This document shows, one piece after another, positions 1-6,863 of a stretch of DNA of 12,281 bases. Origin of the DNA: Oligoflexales bacterium. Its GTDB lineage: Bacteria; Bdellovibrionota; Oligoflexia; Oligoflexales; Oligoflexaceae. Position 1 is the stretch's first letter, and each line of letters opens with the position of its first letter. The notes beneath the pieces were generated by a model. That model searched no databases and was not told where the DNA came from. It worked only from the letters and a program-made list of their open reading frames with translations. The position numbers were made by a program, and so were the translations under genes. The stretch is from the NCBI GenBank assembly GCA_015232735.1, contig JADFZC010000039.1, positions 1 to 12,281 on the forward strand, in the 5' to 3' direction.

Positions 1-672
1 ATAACTGACTGGGTTGAGAAAGAGTTGGTCAGGCCACTTCTAAGAGGCAGAGATATTTCACGCTGGCATGCTGCCCCCAGTGCATATATTCTATGTCCAT
101 ATTCGAAGAGATTCCCCAAAAATCCGATGCCGGAGAACTATCTTGAAGAAAATTATCCTCAGGCAATGAATTTTTTTCGAAAATTTGAAGAAAATCTTGC
201 CAGCAGGAAAGAATATCGGAGATGGAAGGGTAAAAATCCTTTTTATGAATTATACCGAATAGGTGAATATACATTCTCGGATTATCGGGTTGTATGGCAG
301 CATACGGGTTTTAAAGACAAATTTCGGGCCGCACTGCTGGAAGCGGATCAATTGGAGGTTATTCCGGATCAAAAGGTCATCCTTATACCTGTTGAGACAT
401 CGGAGGAGGGAAGTTATATTGTCTCTTTGCTTAACTCCAAGGTTATTGAAGACTGCCTGAAACGATTTATGCTGCTGGATGCATCCCCTCAAATTCTGGA
501 GTTTATAAAAATAATTAAATTTGATCCCAAAAACAAGCTTCATCAGGAAATTGCGGAATTGGGAAAGGATGCAAAGAATGTTGTCAAATCAAAAGAAGGT
601 AAAGATCGAATTGATCTGATTGAAAAACATGTAAACACAAAAGTCGAACAATTGTATAGTGAAAACAGTTGA
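1..672 (+). CDS. C-terminal part of a DNA methyltransferase / type IIG-like protein (TaqI-type specificity domain), 5' end outside window
   Basis: The frame is open from base 1 to the TGA at 670-672, so the gene enters from the left. A TTG at 25 is only an internal codon. The visible 223 residues begin with a segment containing LLRGRDISRW, which is typical of the target-recognition domain of Eco57I/TaqI-class methyltransferases and type IIG enzymes. Aromatic-rich stretches around YELYRIGEYTF and VVWQHTGF follow, then the characteristic VIPDQKVILIPV and YIVSLLNSKV segments. The charged C-terminus is helical. In this family the domain reads the DNA target, while the SAM-binding catalytic part (NPPY motif) lies upstream and is not visible here. 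It could belong to a stand-alone restriction-modification gene or to a larger defence locus such as BREX; the window cannot decide. Family call is from motif recognition; confidence is good for the domain and low for the system. Confidence 0.75.
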   Translation: MTDWVEKELVRPLLRGRDISRWHAAPSAYILCPYSKRFPKNPMPENYLEENYPQAMNFFRKFEENLASRKEYRRWKGKNPFYELYRIGEYTFSDYRVVWQHTGFKDKFRAALLEADQLEVIPDQKVILIPVETSEEGSYIVSLLNSKVIEDCLKRFMLLDASPQILEFIKIIKFDPKNKLHQEIAELGKDAKNVVKSKEGKDRIDLIEKHVNTKVEQLYSENS

Positions 673-744
673 GAACCATAACTCTTTCATTGGGCTTTGT
701 TCAAGTAATCTTGAATCCCACTGAATTTTGCCTGGAATGAAACC

Positions 745-1431
745 ATGAAGCGCGCTTTTGGACAATCATTTATCCTTTCCATACAGTTTCTTTTTCTCAC
801 CTTGTTTCTGGAAAATGCCCCCCTTTCGGGGGACGAAGCTGAAAATACGCTTTGCCTGGGTCCGGCGGGTGCAAAGATAAAATTTATTTACCTTCACGGT
901 TTTGATGATCCCGGAGTCGGCGGGCAGGAAAAGGAAAATCGCAGGATCATGCAGAGGCTGACTGAAAAATACGGCTTCAGGATAGCAATTCCCCGTGGCA
1001 ACGGCATGTGCAGGGGCGGAACGCAGAAATGCTGGGCTATCTCGTCGGATAAGGAGGTATCAGATACCTACAGGTATATTCTGGAAAAAACGAAAACATG
1101 CCTTGAAGGGCATGATTCGTTCGGAATTCTGGGTTTTTCAAATGGCGGATATTTCCTGGCAAAGCTGTATGATAGCTGTCCGGCTCCAAGGGCCAGATGG
1201 CTTGTGACGACGGGAAGCGCGGGCAAGGCGCCGGAGGTGCTGTCGAAGGACTGTCCCCCTCTGCATCTTCTTATTGGAAAAAAAGACCTGGCTTTCAAAA
1301 AAACCAAAAACCTCTACGAGTCCCTGAAAAGCAAAAAGGCTAAAGTTGCCTTTGAAAGTTTCGATGGAGGACATGTCATCAACGAAGAGGCTGTTGCAAA
1401 GGCCATATCAAACATTAATGAAAAGTCTTAG
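745..1431 (+). CDS. Secreted alpha/beta hydrolase (esterase / depolymerase-like)
   Basis: The 228-residue protein has an N-terminal hydrophobic segment (about residues 8-22) after MKRAF, consistent with a Sec signal peptide cleaved near residue 29. The hydrolase core starts at IKFIYLHGF (HGF at 51-53, oxyanion-hole region). The nucleophile elbow is GFSNGG with Ser132. Asp181 in LLIGKKDLAF and His210 in DGGHVINE are the natural acid and base of the triad. The fold is minimal, close to PHB-depolymerase-like or small carboxylesterases. Cysteines at 37, 89, 96, 119, 145 and 170 suggest disulfides in an exported protein. The substrate cannot be told from sequence. Start ATG 745 is preceded by a weak GGA-containing site (TGGAATGAAACC). 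The gene stands alone, 72 bp after the preceding gene and convergent with the HD-GYP gene. Confidence 0.8.
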   Translation: MKRAFGQSFILSIQFLFLTLFLENAPLSGDEAENTLCLGPAGAKIKFIYLHGFDDPGVGGQEKENRRIMQRLTEKYGFRIAIPRGNGMCRGGTQKCWAISSDKEVSDTYRYILEKTKTCLEGHDSFGILGFSNGGYFLAKLYDSCPAPRARWLVTTGSAGKAPEVLSKDCPPLHLLIGKKDLAFKKTKNLYESLKSKKAKVAFESFDGGHVINEEAVAKAISNINEKS

Positions 1432-1468
1432 GAGTCAAAAGTGTTTAGTTTATAAAATTCAGAACCGG

Positions 1469-1497
1469 AAGGCTCCCGGGAAAATTCAGGAAGCCTT
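1469..1497. terminator. Stem-loop at the convergent end of the hydrolase and HD-GYP genes
   Basis: A 9-bp stem (1469-1477 with 1489-1497, one G·T pair) encloses an 11-nt loop. The stop codon of the minus-strand HD-GYP gene (1486-1488) lies in the loop. On the minus strand the stem is followed by a moderately T-rich stretch (TTCTGAATTTTATAAA), not a clean U-run. It sits between two converging genes, so a shared terminator is plausible but unproven. Confidence 0.35.
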
Positions 1498-2682
1498 GCC
1501 ACCGCTTTTCTTCTCATTGTCTACAACCGTCAGTTTTCCGTTTTCCATCGTCAGAAGCCTGCCTTTTGTGTTTATCTTCTTCTGTTCGTTATAGTGGTTG
1601 AGGCTTTTTACCACTTCAGCCAGGAACGGTCTTATTATGTCAGGATCGTAATCGCCGGAGCATTCGGCCATTATTTTAACACACTCGATCGGATCGTATG
1701 CCGGCTTATACACACGTTTCATAAGGAGAGCCGAGTATACGTCCGCAATCATCATTATCCTTGAATAGAGATGAATACCGGTATCCTTATCGTCCTCCGC
1801 CCTTCCTTTTTTCCCATTGGGATAGCCGCTTCCACTGAATTTTTCGTGATGTTCCAGGGCAACTCGGGCCACTATTTCGGGGATAGGGGCTCCATCGCTG
1901 ATTATCCTGGTAATCTCATCATACCCCTTTTGTGAATGGGTTTTCATGATTTCAAATTCAAACGGCTCGTATTTTCCCGGTTTGTTGAGAATGTGGTTCG
2001 GGATGTCGGATTTTCCAACGTCATGGTATATCCCGCAGAGGGCGACTATTTTTGCATCATCGAGACTTATTTTGCTGGCAAGTATCGTTGTCGCAATCAT
2101 TCCTGCGATCATGGCGACAGAGGCGCTGTGGTCGTAAAGTGTAGGATCGTTGTTTATCATACGGCTCAGCGTGCTGATCACCGATTTGTTTCCGATGGTG
2201 CTATTCATCATCCTGCTTGTGGTCTTGGCTACGGTGTCGACTACATCAGCTGTGAGCCCTCCCTTTACAACCAGCTGGCTGATGGAGGTCAGGTCGGTGA
2301 AGGCTTCGACCGTTTTCCTGTCCAGAGCCGGGTCTTCTTTTACTATTTCACCGGCTTTGGCCTGGCTTATCTGTTTGCAGATATCGATGAATTTCTTTTC
2401 ATCCGAATTTCTTATCAAAAGCCTGACATGCTCATGCTCTTTCACCATTACCTCCCGGATATGGTCAAGAAGCGCCCTTTTCACGTATTCAGCCGGCTTG
2501 ATATATTCAACTATCTCTTTTCCAACCTGCAGATACAGAGAGAAATCTATGTAGGCCGATTCGTAGAAAACATTGAAGCGGTCCATTGTGATGATTCTGA
2601 ATTCCGATAGGAAATCCTCGGTGACCGGCCATATGCGGCAACGGTTTCTGGTCTCTTCCTTTAGCTGATATCTTGCGTTCAA
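1486..2682 (-). CDS. HD-GYP domain protein, probable cyclic-di-GMP phosphodiesterase
   Basis: The 398-residue protein has an N-terminal region without a recognised sensor domain (residues 1-165; no membrane segment seen) and a complete HD-GYP domain from about 175 to 365. Visible metal-site and signature residues are His185 (YDHSASVA), the HD pair His220-Asp221 (GIYHDVGK), His249 (THSQKG), His278-His279 (LEHHEKF), the GYP triplet 286-288 in SGSGYP, and Asp314 (IADVYSAL). Members of this family hydrolyse c-di-GMP to pGpG or GMP, so the protein probably lowers c-di-GMP in the cytoplasm. All expected catalytic positions are present, so activity is likely. A C-terminal tail of about 35 residues is charged. 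The start is TTG 2682, chosen because GGAGG lies 9 bases upstream and no in-frame ATG precedes it. The next in-frame Met (residue 34) has a poor ribosome site. It is divergent from the aminotransferase-AAR fusion. Confidence 0.9.
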   Translation of the reverse strand: MNARYQLKEETRNRCRIWPVTEDFLSEFRIITMDRFNVFYESAYIDFSLYLQVGKEIVEYIKPAEYVKRALLDHIREVMVKEHEHVRLLIRNSDEKKFIDICKQISQAKAGEIVKEDPALDRKTVEAFTDLTSISQLVVKGGLTADVVDTVAKTTSRMMNSTIGNKSVISTLSRMINNDPTLYDHSASVAMIAGMIATTILASKISLDDAKIVALCGIYHDVGKSDIPNHILNKPGKYEPFEFEIMKTHSQKGYDEITRIISDGAPIPEIVARVALEHHEKFSGSGYPNGKKGRAEDDKDTGIHLYSRIMMIADVYSALLMKRVYKPAYDPIECVKIMAECSGDYDPDIIRPFLAEVVKSLNHYNEQKKINTKGRLLTMENGKLTVVDNEKKSGGKAS

Positions 2683-2697
2683 TTATTCATTCCTCCC
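2679..2697 (-). promoter_or_regulatory. Ribosome binding site of the HD-GYP gene with overlapping ATG-AAT-AAT-TGA mini-ORF
   Basis: On the minus strand GGGAGGA (2697-2691) is followed first by an ATG at 2690 that opens a three-codon frame (Met-Asn-Asn) closed by TGA at 2681-2679. The TTG start of the HD-GYP gene (2682-2680) overlaps that stop. The ATG is only one base from GGAGGA while the TTG is 9 bases from GGAGG, so spacing favours TTG. The stop/start overlap could allow re-initiation, which is inference. Confidence 0.45.
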
Positions 2698-2747
2698 TGA
2701 TCATGCATACGCCACCAGAATATTTTATAACTAAATTTGATTATTTG

Positions 2748-2770
2748 CAGTGTCTAAACAGCTTACACTG
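2748..2770. repeat. Small inverted repeat in the divergent intergenic region
   Basis: CAGTGT (2748-2753) and ACACTG (2765-2770) form 6-bp arms around 11 bases, in the 236-bp gap between the divergent HD-GYP gene and the aminotransferase-AAR fusion. The position suits an operator serving one or both promoters. The arms are short enough to occur by chance. No convincing -35/-10 pair was found beside it. Confidence 0.25.
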
Positions 2771-2918
2771 TCTCCTCCATTTATAAGCCAACTCAAAAGA
2801 ATCGGCAATAAAGGCAATCATTTTAGGAAATTTGCCAGGCACGAATATTGCATCAGATATTAATAATAGTATTTTTTTTAGTGAAAACAAAATTCACCTG
2901 TTCTTGGAGGTCTGGCAA

Positions 2919-5708
2919 ATGGTGAACATCAACTCTACCATTGGAGCATTTTATCCAGTTCGAAAACCTAAAAGCAGATCCGAGGAAAATTCTGACCTTT
3001 TCTCCTCGAAGTACCTTGAATTATGCAGACAGTACCAGGCCGAAATACTCAAGATATTCAAACTGGACAAGGTCTATGTCAAGGCGGACGGCAATTATCT
3101 GTGCTGTCTGAATGAGAAAGGCGAGGAGATGGGGATTCTTGACCTTCTGGGTGGGGGAGGTTCAACAATTTTGGGCCATAATCATCCGCTGTTTTTAGAG
3201 GCGATAAAATCAATGCTTGAAGCCAATACACCCGTCATGATCAGGAATTCCATCAAAAAGGAGTCAGCTCTTTTAACGGAAATTTTAAACAAGACGGTCC
3301 AGTCATCCTTTCCTCTTGACAATCCGGACGATTATGTAGTTCATTTTTTCAATAACCCTTCCGATGCTTTCAATGCCTCCATAAATCATGCTCTCATGGA
3401 ATGGAACAGCCAGAGGAGAAAGCATCTGGAAAAACTTCTTAATATAAAGGCCAAAATCAAATACAGGCAAAGACAGGGAAGTGATGCGCAGGATGAAATG
3501 CTTCACTCCACTTTAGGCACAATTGAAAAAATAATAGAGGAAATTGGCAGATTGAAGCCCATGATCCTGATGCTTGAGGACAGCCGGCATAAGATAGTGC
3601 CGCATCCTGGAATCATCATGGCCAAGGGACAGGACATGGATAAAAATGAATATGAGCAGCATGTCTCAATAGGCGTCCTGCCGCACACGGCAACCGCGGG
3701 GGAGATTGAAGAGCTGATAGACAAAAACTCGGTGCCCCTTGACAAGCAGCAATCGTTCTCTTCAGTAATAGGTGTCATGATCGAGCCTGTGCTGGTCGAC
3801 GGTGGGGTGATACCTCTGTCGATCGAGATAATAACGAATATCAAGGAGGCATGCGGAAGAAAGGAAATACCCTTCATTGCAGATGAAATTCAAACAGGGA
3901 CCTATCGCACGGGAACATTTTTTGCCATGGAACAGTATGGTATTCTGCCCGATTACTTTATGCTGGGCGGGAGCCTGGGCGGAGGCATTTCGACACTTTC
4001 GGCACTTATGATTCCCAAAACCAGGTATCAGAAAAATTTCGGTGCGCTTTATGGTTTTACTTTCTCTGAAAACGAATATTTCTCTGCGGTGGCAAGGGCC
4101 AATATTGAACTTTTGAGAAGGGATGATTTTTCCAACAAGGTAAAGGCAAAAGTCTTCGAAAACAAGATAAAGACAGGCCTTATAAAAATAAAGGAAAAGT
4201 ATCCTCATATTATCAGTGATATAAGGGGACGCGGGTTTCTTATAGGTATAGAGTTTGCTAGCCAGTTTTCGGAACATCATTCGCCATTTTACACGTTCCT
4301 TTCAGACTCAGGATACCTTGCGCATTTTCTGGCCAGCTATCTCCTGAATGTTCACAAGATTCAGGTTGGAACCACTTTCATCAATAAGTATACGTTATGC
4401 CTGGAACCTTCATTAAACATTTCAAAGAGGGATTTTGAAGGAATTCTCGTGGCGTTCGAGGATTTGGCCGAGAAACTGTCAAGCGGCAGATTTCTTGCCC
4501 TTTCAGCGCATCTTTTTCCGGACGGCAAGCTTTATCACAATTCCAGGGTATGTTCCCTTATCCCGAGAAAAAATATGCTTCAGGATAAAAATATGCCTGC
4601 GGCAACATATTTGATCCATCTGACTGATGACAGGAGCATTGCGGGAATAGATCCCATGTTTTCTGCCATTTCAAGAAGAGACAGAGAGTATTTCATAAAT
4701 AACATGGCCAAGATTTCAGGGGACGGCATTCTCATCTATGAACAGGTGGTCGAAGGCGCTGGTAACCAGAAAGTCCTGCTCAAAATCAGAGGCATCCCCG
4801 CTCTTGCAAGAGATATCGACCCTGTTTCGAGGGAAAAAATCTTCAGATCGGATCTGTGCAAAATCAGAAAGATCGTCCAGTCTCCCATAAATGAGAAATC
4901 GAGTTTCATTGGACTTGACTCCCTGGGTTCAGTCCTTACAAAAAACGGTCTTGGCCTTGAGGATCTTGGCCGCAATGTCTCAACCGGATCATGCCTCACC
5001 GTTGCAAGCGGACTGGAGCTTCTGGAGGACCATTTGGCTGGCCAGGGTCTCTCGCTGAGAAACCTCAAGGTTGGAATAGTCGGGGCTTCGGATCATCTGG
5101 GAAACATTTTCTCCCAAATCCTGGGGGAGTACGCGGATGAACTTGTCCTTCTGAATCAGACAGCGGTTGAAAAGAGCTTAAGTTTCCAAAAAGCGGTGGA
5201 AGCCCTCTTTCAGATCCATAACATCTCAAGGGAGAAGGTCCTTGTGACCACAAGCCAGTCAAATCTGAACAAGTGCGACATAATAATTATTGCATCAACA
5301 TCAGGTCTCAACAACCTTGATCCTGCGAATCTGAAGGAGCGGGCGATTGTTCTAGATGTCCTTGGCAATTCAAACTTTGGCTGTCGAATCCGAAGTGAAC
5401 GAAAAGAGGTGAGTTATATTCAGGGAGGCGGCATAATATTGCCCAGAGACCAGAAGATCGGTCTGTCGGCTCTTCAGATGGACGGACACGAAATTCCAAC
5501 CCATGCAGGCGAGATGATACTTATGAGTTTTGCAAGGAGCAGGGAGATGTTCACATTCGGTCCGATTACAAAGCAGAACGTGTTTGAAATAATGAAGCTG
5601 GCCAAGCAGATGGGTTTCAGGTTTAACACATCCAGTTCAAGGTATAATGATGAAAGACATCTAGGTTCGGATACGAAAAGAATTACAGGGAAGATATCTG
5701 TACCTTGA
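2919..5708 (+). CDS. Fusion of a class III aminotransferase-fold domain (PLP lysine missing) and an acyl-ACP reductase-like domain
   Basis: The protein has 929 residues from ATG 2919, which is preceded by TTGGAGG 8 bases away. An upstream in-frame TTG (2832) would add 29 residues but has a much poorer site. Residues 1 to about 510 follow the class III (ornithine/GABA) aminotransferase pattern: LGHNHP, IGVMIEPVLVDGGVIP, ADEIQTGTYRTG (Asp322) and YGFTFSENE. A charged helical insert lies at about 160-215. The lysine that binds PLP in the usual L-A-K-A/G-L-G-G-G is glycine (LGGSLGGG, Gly351), and the NSGTE-type phosphate loop is changed to NNPSDAFN. Residues about 520-905 resemble cyanobacterial long-chain acyl-ACP reductase: STGSCLTVA, dinucleotide loop GASDHLG (722-728), LKERAIVLD, and the terminal MFTFGPIT with KQMGF. 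AAR reduces acyl-ACP to aldehyde through a cysteine, which here aligns with Ala809. The ancestral logic may have been aldehyde formation and amination; present activity is doubtful. No neighbour clarifies the pathway. Confidence 0.85.
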   Translation: MVNINSTIGAFYPVRKPKSRSEENSDLFSSKYLELCRQYQAEILKIFKLDKVYVKADGNYLCCLNEKGEEMGILDLLGGGGSTILGHNHPLFLEAIKSMLEANTPVMIRNSIKKESALLTEILNKTVQSSFPLDNPDDYVVHFFNNPSDAFNASINHALMEWNSQRRKHLEKLLNIKAKIKYRQRQGSDAQDEMLHSTLGTIEKIIEEIGRLKPMILMLEDSRHKIVPHPGIIMAKGQDMDKNEYEQHVSIGVLPHTATAGEIEELIDKNSVPLDKQQSFSSVIGVMIEPVLVDGGVIPLSIEIITNIKEACGRKEIPFIADEIQTGTYRTGTFFAMEQYGILPDYFMLGGSLGGGISTLSALMIPKTRYQKNFGALYGFTFSENEYFSAVARANIELLRRDDFSNKVKAKVFENKIKTGLIKIKEKYPHIISDIRGRGFLIGIEFASQFSEHHSPFYTFLSDSGYLAHFLASYLLNVHKIQVGTTFINKYTLCLEPSLNISKRDFEGILVAFEDLAEKLSSGRFLALSAHLFPDGKLYHNSRVCSLIPRKNMLQDKNMPAATYLIHLTDDRSIAGIDPMFSAISRRDREYFINNMAKISGDGILIYEQVVEGAGNQKVLLKIRGIPALARDIDPVSREKIFRSDLCKIRKIVQSPINEKSSFIGLDSLGSVLTKNGLGLEDLGRNVSTGSCLTVASGLELLEDHLAGQGLSLRNLKVGIVGASDHLGNIFSQILGEYADELVLLNQTAVEKSLSFQKAVEALFQIHNISREKVLVTTSQSNLNKCDIIIIASTSGLNNLDPANLKERAIVLDVLGNSNFGCRIRSERKEVSYIQGGGIILPRDQKIGLSALQMDGHEIPTHAGEMILMSFARSREMFTFGPITKQNVFEIMKLAKQMGFRFNTSSSRYNDERHLGSDTKRITGKISVP

Positions 5709-5715
5709 CTTTTAG

Positions 5716-5808
5716 AATTGTGCCAACCTGTATGGAGTGGCTTCGAAGTTGAATATCAGACTGGATGAGGATTTTAAAGAGATAATAATGAACCTCATCG
5801 GCAAATAA
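5716..5808 (+). pseudogene. Possible coding remnant after the aminotransferase-AAR fusion
   Basis: Between the fusion gene and the convergent cystatin gene one frame is open from just after a TAG (5713-5715) to TAA 5806-5808. It reads ...LYGVASKLNIRLDEDFKE and onward to IIMNLIGK, a composition that looks like the amphipathic C-terminal end of a real protein. There is no ATG; only GTG 5737 could start it, without a ribosome site. It lies in the +1 frame relative to the fusion gene. It may be the tail of a decayed gene or chance. I do not recognise a family. Confidence 0.2.
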
Positions 5809-5810
5809 GG

Positions 5811-6800
5811 TTATTCCTCAAGGCTGCCGGCATTGAATTTGACTATATCGCTTGTGAGCTCCATCGCACCTGTTCCCAGCCTGGAAAATACAACAACTTC
5901 ATGAGTCTCGGTGTTTGAACCCCTTTGCAGTCTCAAAACCATTTTATAGTTTTTACCCGCTACAAGCTGATATTCGGCGGAAACGATTTTTTTCAGCATT
6001 GCGGGAGGCTTTCCCGAATTGGGTCTTTCGTTGATCGCCTTTACCGCAAAATTGGCAGCTTTCACGATTTCTGTATCATCAGTACTGATGGGCTTGTAGG
6101 CTCCGGCGGAACTGTCGTCTTTATCCGGTATCAGATTGTCCTGCGTTAGCTCCATTGTGTTATCGAGCCCGTAAAACACGACAACTTCATGGGTTTCCGG
6201 CTTTTCACCCTTTAGATCCAGCACCATTTTATAGTTGGTGCCGGACACCACCTGAGACTTTGCGGAGACTATTTTGTCAAGGAACAAAGGCCTGCCATTT
6301 TTATTTTTACCGTTTATTTCCATGACCGCAAAATTCGCCGCCAGAGTGACTTTCGGATCTTTGACATCTATCTCTTTATACCCGCCTCCAGTCGGTTCGT
6401 CGCCGGACTTTACGGTGTCCTCCATGAGCTTCATGGTGTTATCTAGTCCGGAAAACACGACAACTTCATGGGTTTCCGGCTTCTTGCCATTGAGATTGAG
6501 CACCATTTTGTATTTGATGCCGGCCACCACCTGAGATTCGGCAGAGACTATTTTGTCAAGAGTCAGATCTTCTTCGTTATTGCTTTTTTTGGCGTTTATT
6601 TCATTCACCGCAAAATTTGCCGCCTTGATCACATCGGGATTTTCGACGTCTATTGGTCCGTATCCTCCTGCATCTGAGGTTAACGACGTATTTTCCATAT
6701 CTGAGTGTTTGTTTGTACCGCAACTGAGAATTGCCATCGTCGCAAAAACCGGCATGATAATGTAAGAACAAAAGTTTAAAATAAGATTGGACAGTTTCAT
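5811..6800 (-). CDS. Lipoprotein with three tandem cystatin-like domains
   Basis: The 329-residue protein has a signal peptide ending in the lipobox ILSC (Cys27, followed by Gly), so it is probably anchored in the outer membrane or surface. Three homologous domains follow at about 45-137, 138-232 and 233-325. Each begins with a glycine-rich start (AGGYGPI, GGGYKEI, AGAYKPI), then a helix with AANFAV.xIN, then the cystatin signature QxVxG: QVVAG 90-94, QVVSG 183-187, QLVAG 278-282. YKMVL and a THEVVVF strand follow. In cystatins the N-terminal glycine, QxVxG and a C-terminal PW loop plug the cleft of papain-like cysteine proteases. Here the PW loop is replaced by a GLDNTMxL-type turn, and the third domain is the most diverged. 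Protease inhibition is inferred. Start ATG 6800 follows GGAG by 8 bases. It lies 63 bp after the Cys-rich lipoprotein gene and is probably co-transcribed with it. Confidence 0.85.
   Translation of the reverse strand: MKLSNLILNFCSYIIMPVFATMAILSCGTNKHSDMENTSLTSDAGGYGPIDVENPDVIKAANFAVNEINAKKSNNEEDLTLDKIVSAESQVVAGIKYKMVLNLNGKKPETHEVVVFSGLDNTMKLMEDTVKSGDEPTGGGYKEIDVKDPKVTLAANFAVMEINGKNKNGRPLFLDKIVSAKSQVVSGTNYKMVLDLKGEKPETHEVVVFYGLDNTMELTQDNLIPDKDDSSAGAYKPISTDDTEIVKAANFAVKAINERPNSGKPPAMLKKIVSAEYQLVAGKNYKMVLRLQRGSNTETHEVVVFSRLGTGAMELTSDIVKFNAGSLEE
5826..6668 (-). repeat. Three tandem repeats of about 279-285 bp encoding the cystatin-like domains
   Basis: Units are roughly 6668-6390, 6389-6105 and 6104-5826. 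The QxVxG motifs lie 93 and 95 codons apart. Units 1 and 2 still share long exact DNA stretches; for example, a 31-bp block at 6173-6203 recurs at 6452-6482, exactly 279 bp away. Unit 3 has diverged more. This points to a recent duplication of one unit after an older one. Confidence 0.85.
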
Positions 6801-6841
6801 GGTGTTATCTCCATTAGAAAGATTGTTAGAGCAGATCCTGT

Positions 6842-6857
6842 GCGAGCCGGAGCTCGC
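6842..6857. repeat. Stem-loop between the two lipoprotein genes
   Basis: GCGAGC (6842-6847) and GCTCGC (6852-6857) form a GC-rich 6-bp stem with a 4-base loop, just after the stop codon of the Cys-rich lipoprotein gene (6864-6866, minus strand). No U-run follows on the minus strand. It could partly attenuate or stabilise the transcript rather than terminate it. Confidence 0.35.
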
Positions 6858-6863
6858 CAGCGA

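Noticed and set aside
700..715. TTCAAG-TAAT-CTTGAA stem-loop after the first gene
   Set aside because: A 6-bp AT-rich stem with no T-run; too weak to call a terminator.
1936..2610. 224-codon open frame on the plus strand inside the HD-GYP gene
   Set aside because: It is the antisense shadow of a gene with a full set of conserved HD-GYP residues. Its own translation shows no domain, and it has no ribosome site.
2832..2918. TTG start giving a 29-residue longer fusion protein
   Set aside because: The ATG at 2919 has TTGGAGG at ideal spacing; the TTG has only a close AGGA, and the added residues do not resemble the family.
3762..4280. 172-codon frame on the minus strand inside the aminotransferase half
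   Set aside because: Opposite-strand shadow of a strongly conserved coding region, without any recognisable motif.
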